Source: Periconia sp. R9002 | Taxonomy: Eukaryota > Ascomycota > Dothideomycetes > Pleosporales > Periconiaceae | Direction: 5' to 3' | NCBI GenBank assembly: GCA_023627715.1 | Contig: JAMAHW010000078.1 | Location: 143,708-207,707 of the forward strand | Length of the DNA stretch: 64,000 nucleotides | In this document: positions 1-10,540 of the stretch, piece after piece | How positions within the stretch are numbered: the first letter of the stretch is position 1 | How the letters are laid out: each line of letters begins with the position of its first letter | Position numbers and translations under genes: made by a program | The notes under the pieces: generated by a model | What the model saw: the letters and a program-made list of their open reading frames with translations, nothing else | The model's database searches: none | What the model was told of the DNA's origin: nothing

Positions 1-16
1 CTCCTGCGCCAAGCCG

Positions 17-36
17 GCTTATTAAGCTTAATAAGC
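17..36. repeat. 20-bp perfect palindrome
   Basis: GCTTATTAAGCTTAATAAGC reads the same on both strands. Looser symmetry (CAAGCCG against CTTGGCTG) extends outward. It may be a fold-back remnant or a chance AT-rich palindrome at the window edge. Function is unknown. Confidence 0.5.
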
Positions 37-545
37 TTGGCTGTCGCATTTCGCTTCGACACAAGCATATGGAACACCATCAGGACTAACACCTTTGAGG
101 GGTGAGTATACGATACACGTGGGGGCGGGACAACCTCGCCACTCACCATTCTCGCACTACCTACCTCGTACAGTAGGTCGATATAGTATCCACACGTGCC
201 CACTTTGATACCTAGTTCTCGGCCTCGGTTTGAAGAAATTCTAAGCGGTCGCTATCTCCATTCTGGAAAGTAGAATTCCTTGCTTTTGCATCGTGTCGCC
301 TGTTTTCACCTCAGCTCTGGTTTCCAGCGAAACATGGCCAATCTGTAGAGTAACCAGCCTCAACAAGCTGAACCATAAATGCATGTGAAGTAGTAAGGGT
401 TCGATCACTGTTGACTTGAGTATCGCGAAACGTACATTTTACGCCGTGACTTGAACTTACCTACCGAACTGCATCTCTTCAAACACGAATGTTAGACGAA
501 TGTGTGCTCCGGTCTATCGGAAATCGCTAAAATCGTTCAAAGATC
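37..545. other. Upstream region without a recognised gene
   Basis: No convincing coding frame was seen. The right half is the presumed promoter and 5' leader of the regulator-like gene that starts at 546. Confidence 0.4.
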
Positions 546-2084
546 ATGAATGCCTCCCAGCAATCCAGCTTCACATTCATTAACCTATCACATCCAGATG
601 AGCTCAGAGAGCGGGGCACACTGTATCGTATTCGGCACAAGGCAATGTCGCATGTGGGCAGAATGCAAAGATTGCGGAACCCCAGGAAGACGGAGCTTGT
701 CTGGGAGCTGCAGACTTCTGAATCCGACCCTGCAGGTGCCGTAGCCCTTTCAAGGATAGGATTAGAAACGTTAGACCCGTTTGCAAGTTGCCCTTTCACG
801 ATGGATGCTTATACAAGTACCATGTGCTGTACCAGTAAGGAGTAGAGTCCATCCACACGAAACTTATTTTCATTAATTTGTTAACATACAAAGTATTCGA
901 GGCAAATGAGGGCTATTCCGAAACTCTTCGCTCCGCCTGGTCACTGGTCGCTTTCTACGATGAACTGTCGTTCCAAACAGCGCTTTCTACATCGGCATTG
1001 AATAGCCAAATACTTCGCAACGGATCACTCCTGAATGCAGAGACATCTGACAGTCTTCGGCTGCATAATAAAGCCATCAGAATGATGCAACAACGACTAG
1101 ATGATCCAGAGCAGCATGCAAGTGATAGCACGATAGGGAGTATGAGTGGATTTCTCACGTATGATGTACGCTTTTGCATTTCCCCGAAGATTTTTTTGCA
1201 AAGAAACTAACTCGTAAGGACAATAGTATCTGATAGGTAACTTCGCCGGATGGAACCGGCACATGAATGGACTACTAAAGATGATCGAGCTCAGGGGAGG
1301 ATTAGAAACGATTGGTAATGAGCAGTTACACATCACACTCTCTTGGTATGCTATCTGCTTTAAACGAGCAAAGTGGACGGTTTACTCATGGTATTTTTAC
1401 TCTAGGACGGATATCTGTGGATGTTTCTCGCAGGATCTTGCGCCACGTCTCCCCCTTCCTGCGACATGGCTCGACATCATAACTATGCCTTTTGAAATGC
1501 ATCGTTCAGTTCGGCCGAGCTCTATCAGCGCGATATGGAGCGAGGAACTTCCAGAAGCACGAGATTGGCTGTCAACGTACGAGCTGCTTTCATCATTATT
1601 GTCAGATCCAGTAAAACCGCCAAACACATGGATGGAGCCAGTTCTCCACCGACTTCTTTCATTACGCCCTGTTCACCTATATAACATTCCCTCTCGGGCC
1701 TCCATCATTGAAGAAACGTGTCGGCTAGGGACTCTTCTATTTCTCGCACCAATATGGCGTTCTTTCGGGATACATCCAGTTGAGACAAAACGCATGAGAA
1801 GAAAACTTTTCATTCTGCTAAATGGACACTTCGTGGAGTGGGGCAAGCTTCGAGTCTTGCTGTTGTGGACCTTGGCACATGCTGCTCGCGAAGCTCAGGG
1901 AGATGTTGAGCGACAAGGGTTTGTAATCAAACTAGCCATGGTGATGGGTAAGATGAGGCTCGCTGGATGGAAGGAGGTGATGGACGAAATCATGGGCGTG
2001 CTGTGGACGAACAGTGCGGGGGAGACGTGGACTGAAGTGGAAGAAAACCTGCATGAAGTAGCGTGTTCCGCAATATCGAGATGA
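546..2084 (+). CDS. Fungal-specific transcription-factor-like protein, no Zn2Cys6 domain
   Basis: Four exons (546-834, 894-1165, 1227-1345, 1406-2084) encode 452 aa. The joins restore reading across TYD/YLIGNFAGW and LSW/TDICG. The N-terminus (FTFINLSHPDEL, then a basic RIRHKAMSHVGRMQR stretch) and the middle (NFAGWNRHMNGLLKM, IELRGGLETIG, SWTDICG) match the large ascomycete group with a Fungal_trans_2/DUF3468-like regulatory domain. No cysteine-rich zinc cluster is visible, so direct DNA binding is not shown. It could be a co-regulator or a truncated factor. It lies 440 bp upstream of an FAD monooxygenase on the same strand and might regulate the oxidative genes that follow. That role is inferred from position only. 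Confidence 0.75.
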
Positions 2085-2527
2085 TTGCGCGTGTAAAGAA
2101 TATTAGAGACGTAAGCTACTCCTAATAAACCCATTAAAAGGATTTAGCACGGAATTTCGTTGCATCGGTCAGATGGTAAACTAATGATTTTGCATTACTC
2201 CCTTATTCAAGTATCAGTTGAGAGTAATATTTCATCCTAAGCCAACATACTAATACGAGGGTGTACAACTGATGGCGTTGTGCTGTGCCACAGACGGGCA
2301 TACGGGAAAATGACATCCATTCATATCTGTTGGTAGCAAGTAATTGGCTCAAGCATCTCGAAACCCAGCATGCGGGCAGACTGACCCGCTGCTTTTGATT
2401 CAGCTCTCGGCCGGTTAAACGCAAGCTGGAACTACGGTTGTTCAAATTCCACTCCTTTGCACATATCCGCAATTACTCAAAACGTCCTCTTTGCCGACCG
2501 ATACGATAGAACAGAACTCTCTACATC

Positions 2528-3884
2528 ATGATAGAAGAATCTAAGAGGATGGATATAGTGGTGGTAGGTACCCTTATCATGGTCTTTTCCCTTAACTCAA
2601 TCCCTTTCCTAGGTAGGCGGGTCTCTGACTGGCCTGATGCACGCCATCGTTTTCCGTAAATCAGGCCATAGTGTCAGAGTCATCGAGAAGACAACCCCTC
2701 CACTTCTTCTAAATCAGGCAGGAGGACTACGAGCCGGGCCAGACGTTCAGAAATTTATCGACACCTATATAACCCAGCCCAACACCTATGCAATTACTCT
2801 GGCCAAAGTGGACCACCTAGATTCTAATGGCCAGGTAGCGGCCTCGAGACTAGCAAACGATCCAATGTATTTGACGACATGGAGTGCTCTGCATCGAATG
2901 TTTAGGAAGGAGCTTTTAAGAGACAGCGTGCAACCCGCAGCCAGTTACGAAACAGGACAGACGGTGCATTCCATAGAGGATGATGACGAGAAAATTTTAG
3001 TGAGGTTCACCAAGACAGAAGAGCACCATAGTGAGCTCAATGTCATTCGGGCTGACTTGGTTATCGGTGCCGACGGTGGTTACTCTACAGTGAGAAGATA
3101 CGTGTTGCCACATCTTAGCCCCACCTATGCTGGATATGTTACCTGGCGCGGCGCCGTCCCGGAGAGTTCAGTTTCAAATGAGACGAAGATGGTACTTTTA
3201 AGAAGGTGTACCATATTTCGTACAGCGAAAAGGGGTTATGTGGTCTGGTAAGTAAACACAGTTTTAGCGATCAATCTGAGAAGAAACTGACAACATAGCT
3301 ATAACGTACCTTCTGATACCGGGAGCGTTGAAGAAGGTGAGACGCAATTTATCTGGGTCTGGTACGACATGCTATCCCAAAACTCGGAAGAGTTTACGAA
3401 CATATTCACGGACCGAAATGGAGTTCGCCATTCTTCAACGATTCCCCGTGGTCGTATGCAAGATGAAGTGTGGAGCAAGAGAAGAAATTATGGACAGGTT
3501 GCTTTGAACCCGCCTTTAGCTGAGCTTCTTCGAGAAACAAGGGAACCTTTTGTTTCTGCTGTGAGAGATTGCGCATCACCAGCCGCTGTTTTCCAGAACG
3601 GAAAAGTTATTCTTACAGGGGATGCCCTCGCACTCTTTCGTCCACATGTCGGTATGAGCACAAATCAAGGGGCGAGGCAGGCATTAGGACTTGCCAAAGT
3701 ACTACAAGGGGATTTAACAATGGCGCAGTGGGAGAAGAACTCACTTGAGTATGCGCAATGGACGAGTAGATTTGCCATCGTGTTTGGTGAATATTCGTTC
3801 AGTGGAATACCAACGCCGGGATTGAAAGAGTTCTTCAATGTCTCCTCGAATGAGCATCCTTCTCCCCTAAAGCCTCAAATTTAA
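2528..3884 (+). CDS. FAD-dependent aromatic-hydroxylase-type monooxygenase
   Basis: Three exons (2528-2563, 2613-3247, 3299-3884) encode 418 aa. Joining exons 1 and 2 restores the Rossmann motif DIVVVGGSLTGLMHA at about residues 9-23. The flavin GD motif, TGDALALFRPH, is at about residue 332, and the FAD/NADPH-contact DxxIGADG motif reads DLVIGADGGYS. Length fits class A flavoprotein monooxygenases, and the C-terminal half resembles 2,6-dihydroxypyridine 3-monooxygenase-like proteins. The expected reaction is NAD(P)H- and O2-dependent hydroxylation or epoxidation of an aromatic or enolic substrate. The substrate is unknown. No signal peptide is seen, so it should be cytosolic. Nearby CrtC-like, PHM-like and UstYa-like genes suggest a tailoring role in secondary metabolism. 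Confidence 0.85.
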
Positions 3885-4665
3885 GGGTTCACACCCACTC
3901 ATAATAGATACAGTGTGTTTGGCACTGTGTTTTCATATGTCGATAGAAATGAAAACCACCCAAAATTTTACCACTATACTATGGTTCATGCTTCACGATT
4001 AAAACACCGTTACGTATTTTGTGACACTGCGTAAAACCCATTGTAGATTTATTGGTGCATATCATATCAAACTGACAATATTAGGTAGACACAATATCTC
4101 GAGATATCTCGACTACCGACTCTCACGACACCAAGATCACTCCTGACTGTCCCAGAGAACCCTTGTTTTTGCACAATGAGACTTGTAAAACAACGACTGT
4201 GTAGTGTTTAAGACTTCTCTGGCACATCGATGTCCACTTTAACTGCTGTAATGTCCATCCGATCGTAACGGAACAATCGCCGTGGCGGAACATCAGCAGC
4301 ACTTTCTATCACAATACCGCGTCCCACCACCCATATCTTTAAAACCTCTAACTCGCCCTGCCTCAGCGTCTACTCAACGTATGGTGTACCTATATAAAAG
4401 CTCATCATCCTGTAGACTGCTACAGAAAGCATATATCCCGAGAAGAATACAACGTTTCATAAGGTGGCTGCGGTTCCAGCAGTTATCTGTGCTTCATTGA
4501 GCAGAAATGCCGAGCAAGACCTACATCCTTACTATATACAATCGAAGAGGCCGAGTCGTAATCTAACGGCGTTGGTGTTTAGCAAGCCGCACGGCTCACG
4601 TGATTAACGCGCCTTCCGCTAACCCCACATGTGGGCTGTGCAATAGCCACGCCAGCCCCTGAAGC
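3885..4665. other. Intergenic, no supported gene
   Basis: Holds the 3' region of the monooxygenase and AT-rich spacer. A 72-codon plus-strand frame near 4282-4500 has no recognisable domain and no gene-like features. The upstream part of the HET relic may begin here but is unreadable. Confidence 0.4.
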
Positions 4666-5033
4666 ATAGTCGCGCAACAGACCAAGCGTGACGGTCTGGA
4701 CCATTTCTGGGTTGACACTTGCCGCATCGACAAATCGAACAGCCAAGAGCTTCAAGAGGTGATTAACTCTATGTTTCGCTGGTACCAAAGCGCGAGGAAA
4801 TGTTATGTCTACCTCTTAGATGTTGAGTATAACACTCCTGATGCAGATGGTGAATCGTGCTGGAGGTGGAAACCGGCCTTAGGAAGACCAAGTGGTTTAC
4901 CAGAGGCTGGACACTCCAGGAACTTGTTGCTCCTGCATCGGTCGCATTCTATTCGAAAGAGGGAGAGCGGCTTGGGGATAAGTAGTCCCTAAGAGACACC
5001 ATCCACGAGATTACAAGGATACCCGTTGATGCT
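4666..5033 (+). pseudogene. HET-domain (heterokaryon incompatibility) gene relic
   Basis: The plus strand reads a classic HET core. At 4681-4815 the frame gives FWVDTCRIDKS, a helix ending in INSMFRWYQ, then CYVYLLDVEY. From 4881 a different frame gives WFTRGWTLQELVAP, followed by FYSKEGERLGDK, then an in-frame TAG at 4983-4985, then SLRDTIHEITRIP. The frameshift between about 4840 and 4880 plus the internal stop break the domain. No start codon, upstream HET half or C-terminal part can be recovered. Intact HET proteins mediate vegetative incompatibility or NLR-like cell death; this one cannot make a full domain. A 69-codon minus-strand frame over the same bases is its shadow. Confidence 0.8.
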
Positions 5034-5288
5034 CACATACTCTGTTAGGGGTTAGTATACTGTCTAAGTTTAGCGCCGACTAGGGGATTACAATTGAACA
5101 CTAATCGTGAAGGATTTCGGGCTAGCCATGCAGAAAATCAGCAGCTGATGATTAGAACAATGCTCTAGCCACGGATATTACTATGCAGATTAGAACTGAA
5201 AACTCGCAAAAGTCAAAGCAAGAGTCAAAAAAACAAGCGCGCGTGCATGCCTTTTTCACAACCAGCCCCCCCCCCCAATTGTGTTATC

Positions 5289-6507
5289 ATGTTCTTTGCA
5301 CCACCAGTTTACCTTCTCTCGACATTCTGCCTTTGGTGTAAAGCCGAACTGGCTTGTCCTTCGGAAGACACATTCAACATTTTTAAGTCAGAACCATCGC
5401 GCGGAGCCGCAACGGGTCAAACTGTATCTTGCCACACTGGTTTTGACGGCCCCAAGATCGACAAAGAAAATGGCTCCTCATTCGACTTCTGGTATTTCGA
5501 TATGCTCTCTGACGATGGGACTGCTTCTTTGACAATCATGTTTCATATGGGGGCCAGTCCCATCAAGGGAGGCAGGCCAAGTTCCCATTACATTCAACTC
5601 TCAGGAACCTTCTCCAACGGCACAACTTTTAATCAAGCCATTTCCTCGGGCGCTTCTATCGTCAAGACTATAGGGAATGGATCTCATGGAGTTTGGGAGG
5701 ATACCGGTTTTTCTTGGTCAAGCACAAGCGATCTTGAACACCATATGATTGCACTTGACTCGTCTGATGGTACATACAATGGAGTCATCAGAATACAATC
5801 GGTAAGTCAATCTCATAAACTCCTATCACATCGCTTTTTTTTGCTTGGTACTTGTTTCTAACATTAATAGGTGGCACCTTCACGGTACGCTTGCAGCTCG
5901 GCTGTCCCAGGGATCACCACTGAGGTACTTCCTGGCCTTGGTTGGGCAATCGCCACGCCAGATGCAAATGTTACAGTTGATATTGAGATCGAGGGTGAGC
6001 CGATGAAGTTCGTTGGTACCGGCTATCATGACAAGGTATGCCCTTTGCTCTTACCAGTAAAATAAAATCGAGTCCCACGATCTAACCAATTTGTAGAACT
6101 GGGGTGTACTGCCATTCTACAGCCTCGTGGAGAAGTGGACTTGGGGCCGCGCAAGGGTTGGGCCCTACTCACTGGTGTGGGCTCAAGGTATAGCCACAGG
6201 TAAAGTCTACAATAGTGGCTTTATCTCTTATCAAGGGCGTGACATGATTTCTCAATGTGAAGATGTCGAGATTACCCTGCTCACCTCGAGCTCAGATCCT
6301 ACTAGCTACACAGAAAACCCTAACTTCCCTGATAGCATCCAAATCAGTTACAAGCTTGGGGGAACATCTGGTATACTTACTGCTGAAGTAATACCGACAA
6401 AGATCATCACCAATCTAAAACAATTCACAAGATATAGTGGGAATGTGACTGTAGTATTGGGACAGGAAATTTGGAGCGGCCACATGACTGGCGACTTTTT
6501 GAGTTAG
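5289..6507 (+). CDS. Secreted CrtC/AttH-like protein (hydroxyneurosporene synthase-like fold)
   Basis: Three exons (5289-5801, 5871-6035, 6097-6507) encode 362 aa. An upstream ATG at 5247 would add 14 residues. I chose 5289 because it starts directly at a hydrophobic signal-like segment (MFFAPPVYLLSTFCLWC). Family marks are VGTGYHDKNWG across the second intron and WTWGRARVGPYSLVW soon after, as in fungal proteins annotated as hydroxyneurosporene synthase/AttH. Some fungal lipocalin-like relatives act as pericyclases or hydratases in secondary metabolism. Whether this one is an enzyme is not shown. It sits between a flavin monooxygenase and a PHM-like gene. Confidence 0.75.
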
Positions 6508-6643
6508 TTCGGTCTGGTAAATTCAAGCATTTAGTGAATGCAGTGCTTTTAAATAATGCATACTAAGTCTTCAATGCTTTTATGTGTATTTTACATGATT
6601 GATCTCTGTCGTCTTCTGCTTCTAAATTCATAGCATGCTTCAC

Positions 6644-7711
6644 TTATTCTTCACCAACAAATACTCCCATAGCACCCATAACAGCGTCAGGCTTTCCCTC
6701 GTGCATGACCATCTTGTGAAGATTCGGATTGTACAGGGCATCAGCTGACAGTATGTCCCCTTTTCTCACATGCCCAGCCTTTTTGCAGATTCCCCCTCCT
6801 ATTATGTGTTGCGTTGCATCTTGATTGTTGTATAATTGTTCTGAGACACAGAAAATCTCACCATTCTTGAATGCGCGCATCCGAAGACCTCCATCGTGCA
6901 TGTGACCCCTAGTCACAACCATGACTCCCTCTACAGTAGACTTCCACATCGGGGATTCGTATGTGAAAGATTCATTCATGCTTTTGGCATCGATTTCTGC
7001 ATTGCCACACCCTGTCATATCCAGCCATATGGGTGTTACTGACCGATAGCCCGCTGAAGTCGATTTTGGCAAGATCTCGAATCGCACGCTGATGTACACT
7101 TCAACATCTTGCCCGCTGTCATTCATTGTCTCCATTGCGACGTCCCACTGATCTCGATCCCCTGGCTGTACTTCATAGCCCCATGGTCCATGAGAATTCC
7201 AGCGCCAAGTATCGCGCTCGTTACCACCACCAAAGAACCGTTCACCAGCCATTTGCGGGCATACAGCATCCGCCTGCGCGCGGTTAAAGAAGATGATATG
7301 GTGAAGCCAGACGTTATCCGAATCTGTAAACAGCTCGGTGCCGTTGGTAGATAACAAGACTGCCCTCATGGCTGTAATATAGCAGCCTGTGCAGGGTTTC
7401 TCTACGTTCTTGAAGCTCTTTGAGGTTGTGTCTGCTGCTGCTAGTATTGGACCGTATGCGACATTGACGATCGATGCCCCTGGTGTAGTAGGAAGATCCC
7501 CAAGCGGAGCTTCAATGTGAATGGTATGGTCGTCCGTAAACTCCATAGCACTGTGTATTGATGAGGTTGAAAGATCCTCCGCCTGGAGCGTGCGTAGTAT
7601 ATTATACCAAGATTGTGTGAAGAGGAGGAGATAAGTTGCTCCAATAAAAACAATTGTGCCAAAGACATAGACACAGTTGCGGAGCCGGAGCTCGAACTTG
7701 GCGGTGCGCAT
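6644..7711 (-). CDS. Type II membrane protein with PHM-like copper monooxygenase motifs
   Basis: Single exon, 355 aa. A transmembrane segment at about residues 13-32 follows a short basic cytosolic tail, so the bulk should face the secretory lumen or outside. The luminal part has the paired histidines WLHHIIFFN (H137, H138), an HxH motif RGHMHDGG (H270, H272) and a late VMGAMGVFVG segment. This order recalls the CuA HH, CuB HxH and CuB Met of peptidylglycine alpha-hydroxylating/dopamine beta-monooxygenases. Several cysteines and N-glycosylation sequons fit a secreted domain. Convergent with the CrtC-like gene, 137 bp apart. The copper assignment comes from motif spacing, not a profile match. 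It may instead be a conserved fungal protein that keeps only the fold. Confidence 0.6.
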   Translation of the reverse strand: MRTAKFELRLRNCVYVFGTIVFIGATYLLLFTQSWYNILRTLQAEDLSTSSIHSAMEFTDDHTIHIEAPLGDLPTTPGASIVNVAYGPILAAADTTSKSFKNVEKPCTGCYITAMRAVLLSTNGTELFTDSDNVWLHHIIFFNRAQADAVCPQMAGERFFGGGNERDTWRWNSHGPWGYEVQPGDRDQWDVAMETMNDSGQDVEVYISVRFEILPKSTSAGYRSVTPIWLDMTGCGNAEIDAKSMNESFTYESPMWKSTVEGVMVVTRGHMHDGGLRMRAFKNGEIFCVSEQLYNNQDATQHIIGGGICKKAGHVRKGDILSADALYNPNLHKMVMHEGKPDAVMGAMGVFVGEE

Positions 7712-7929
7712 GAGAGGTTTTGGGAATGGGAGAACAAATTAGAGAAACAGGAGTATAGTGAAACCAGTATTGAGGATATGGGAATACACAATATTGTTGT
7801 CAGATCATTACCAGTCCGCAATATTTGCTGTTCGACGCGTCTCTTGCATAATCTTCGGAATTGTTCACTATTGGAGAACTGAATAAACCATAGCAGAGAT
7901 CGTGAGCCTTCAGCTCCGAAAATTCTGAG

Positions 7930-7952
7930 GCGTAAGCCATTTTTGCTTACGC
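7930..7952. other. Inverted repeat, 8-bp arms
   Basis: GCGTAAGC and GCTTACGC flank the 7-nt spacer CATTTTT, about 220 bp upstream of the PHM-like gene. It could be a dimeric factor site or a hairpin. Related TAAGC/GCTTA symmetry recurs near 27950 and 28100. Confidence 0.35.
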
Positions 7953-8259
7953 TTGAGTGGATAAGCCTGACTGAGCAGAGGACACAGTATTTTTAGCATG
8001 TTACAACAAGTCAAGAGGTAGCCGAGGCCGTCCCTGCATGCCTTTCTTAGGATTTTCCAGCAAGTTCAGTACTGAACTCCCCAGGACTCCCTACCAGATA
8101 AAGTTCAGGTGCAAGTTTGTGGGATGCGCAACCGGTACACTAAAACACACCGAACAATTTACATTGATATATGCGCCAAGCTCTGGCATTCTTCTTCTTT
8201 TTTTTTTTGTTTTCTTAAATTCTTCTATTTTTGCAACGAAACTGCGATTACTCTTAACA

Positions 8260-8493
8260 ATGAAATTCCTCTCATTCCGCCTTTTCTCCATTACAGCCGT
8301 GAATTTATCTATCCTCAGCTGCTGCTGTTGCCACCCTCAAGTCACACAAACAGTTGGTCCCACTTGTGCTTTTGTAACTTGGGCACGGCTAACGCGAACA
8401 AATAGAGCCACCAACCTATATCCTCATCGGAGTCACTACACTGGAACCCATACTGGCGAGAAGCAGAGAATGCCGATCGCGCGGCCGTTCTAG
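8260..8493 (+). CDS. Possible small secreted protein, weak
   Basis: A 77-codon frame from an ATG with a good A at -4 (AACAATGAA). The first 20 residues (MKFLSFRLFSITAVNLSIL) look like a signal peptide and are followed by four consecutive cysteines. The rest has no recognised domain and biased composition. A spliced alternative is possible. Convergent with the UstYa-like gene. I would not rely on it without transcript evidence. Confidence 0.25.
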   Translation: MKFLSFRLFSITAVNLSILSCCCCHPQVTQTVGPTCAFVTWARLTRTNRATNLYPHRSHYTGTHTGEKQRMPIARPF

Positions 8494-8634
8494 GGCTTGA
8501 TGCTGCTGGTAACGAAATCCTTTACTAGTATGCCCGACCAAAAAGGGAGAAAGAGAGAACGCAAACAATGTGCACTAGAATACATATTTATCTAAGCAAG
8601 AATAATATATGACTATGTGTTCTCGTGTATGCAT

Positions 8635-9570
8635 TCACCCTTGTGCCTCGTTTTCAATTCTTTCGTACTCTTTGCTCGGGTGCTCATCTAACCATTGAGT
8701 CAAGGCTTCAAAGTCTCGGCATTTGTGGAACGTGCCAAAATCCGCATGAATCCCACCCTCTAGATCTGGTCTCAGCTCCATGAATATGGGAGTGGTATCA
8801 GCAGTACACATGATGTATTGGCGCAGCGTATCGATACAATGATCAACATGGATTCGACCGGCCACCTCCCCGTCCCGAAAATACCTTGGTGGTGTGGTGT
8901 AGTGTGACAGCCAGGTAAACTGACGTATAAGGCTCTTTTAATGTGTCAAATGGGTCGATATCGTAGGAATATTCCGTACTGAGGGACTGTACCTACCAGG
9001 CAATGGAGTTGGTGGTATGCTTCTATGATGGCGTTAAAACCACCGCTTTCGGTTCTGGAATATCGATCAGGCTCGGTCATATTCAAGTGTTCGAACGCAT
9101 CTTTCTCGGGCACTTCAATAAAGCCATCTTGTTTTCAATTCGTAAGTACATAGATGACATTCAAAGCGCCGTTCATTTACTCACGTCGCCATAGCTTCCA
9201 CCACGCGGCCTCGACTTCTGGGGTTGGGGGGCCACGATATGGTGTAGGGTCATCGATCTTGTGATGAAATGTACGTTCGGAGTATTTAACGACAGGCAGA
9301 AGTGGAGCTTCTTTTGTTAGCGTAATGGAAGAATAGAGCGCATCAATGGGTCATCCGTGGCTTACAATATGAGGAGGTCTTCTCTACACACTGAAGGAGG
9401 CTTGTCTCTTGGCCGTAACGAACGCCAACAGCGTAGCTGACAAGCCCAACAACAAGGCAGACTAGGAGTCCCAAAATACTGGTGATCACTAACGTTTGTT
9501 TTCCCTCGTCTACGTGCTGGGCCTTGTATGTATCAGTGATGAGACTCTGGCTTTCTTCGTCATTGTCCAT
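8635..9570 (-). CDS. UstYa-family (DUF3328) oxidase-like protein
   Basis: Four exons on the minus strand (9570-9366, 9307-9185, 9127-8997, 8934-8635) encode 252 aa. One transmembrane segment (LVITSILGLLVCLVVGLVSY) follows a short cytosolic tail. Next come YSPLLPVVKYSERTF and YRGPPTPEVEAAWWKLW. The two signature motifs are complete: YHQLHC (H148, H151, C152, at the third splice junction) and HVDHCIDTLRQ (H182, H185, C186), then MCTADTTP and a final CRDF. UstYa proteins catalyse oxidative cyclisation of ribosomal peptides in ustiloxin-type (dikaritin) pathways and other oxidations in polyketide or peptide pathways. The start was set at the ATG at 9570 because the codon opening the longer frame is GTG. 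A small secreted peptide gene is divergent, about 650 bp away. Confidence 0.88.
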
Positions 9571-10215
9571 AACGTGCAGCCTCAATCTATATCTCACGGT
9601 ATATTAGCGTTCATTTGATATGGTGATTTCAAGTATGGAAGAGTGACAAAATCCTACCAGATAATGATTGGAGTCCAACAGCGCATCAGCCTTATTGATG
9701 ATTCGAGTTATCTGAGCTCGAAAAGAAATGTATGGAAGATTTTGATGAAAGTAGAGGAATAGATAGGCGCTGCTCTTTACCCTCACTACTTCTATATTTT
9801 CTGTACAGTTGCACTGCACGGATGTGGTTATTCCCGCCAATTTTCACTATTCTTGGGCCCCATGATCACTGTAACCGCACAATGATAGTCTTCCAGCTCC
9901 GTTTCGTTCGTATTTATCTGACTGGTGGAGTTCAGTAAGCGAGGCCAGTAGCCTCCTCTGCATTGCCCATTCTACGGAAAAGGCGATGTGGCGCGAGTAT
10001 GTCAGGTTTAGTCAACTAACACAATTTCTAAATGTAGATATTGGGCTTAGGCAACGTAGATAGTATACCTACTATTTTAAATGCCTGAAACCATGAATTC
10101 ATGAGCATTCCTAAGTATATAAAGACGCTAGAAACACTCCCAATAGCAGATATGAAACCTACGCAATTCTTACATTACTCGACTCCTTCATTTGGAAAAA
10201 TCAATATTTTCGAAA

Positions 10216-10540
10216 ATGCGTGTTTCCGAAGTCATTGTTGCCGGCACCATTGTTGCTAGTACTCAAGTCGCTGCAGCGCCCGCACCTGTCAAACACCTGG
10301 AAATCATCCGCGATGTCCATGCCCAAGCCCGTCACGAAGGCCACGAAGCTGCGAGTGGTTTCACCGTGGAGCCCAATCCCACCAAAGTGGAGCGCGTTGC
10401 AAAGATAGTGCATAGGGAGACTGAATCTAGACTTCAAGCGTAAGCTATCTCCCCTTGACCAGACTACTAGTAGCTAACCTTCTCTCTTATATAGTCGTGA
10501 AAAGACACCAACTCCTACGAATCAATGCACCGTCATGTGA
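10216..10540 (+). CDS. Small secreted protein, 89 aa, unknown function
   Basis: Two exons (10216-10439, 10495-10540) with a consensus intron (GTAAGC to TATATAG). ATG in GAAAATG context. Residues 1-22 form a signal peptide ending at VAAAPAPV. The mature part is charged and histidine-rich (DVHAQARHEGHEA) and ends TPTPTNQCTVM. There are no repeated core units or KR sites like those of dikaritin precursors. After the TGA at 10538-10540 the same frame stays open for about 20 more codons with two cysteines (NCYNQWACRV), so this stop may be a recent truncation. It is divergent from the UstYa gene, so a precursor-peptide role was considered but is weakly supported. A secreted effector-like role is equally possible. 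Confidence 0.6.

Noticed and set aside
546..2084. Zn2Cys6 transcription factor
   Set aside because: No CxxCxxxxxxC zinc-cluster pattern in the spliced protein or just upstream.
4579..4788. 69-codon minus-strand frame as a gene
   Set aside because: It is antisense to the recognisable HET relic and has no domain of its own.
10216..10540. Dikaritin-type RiPP precursor
   Set aside because: No repeated core peptides and no Kex2-type KR spacing. Kept only as a hypothesis.
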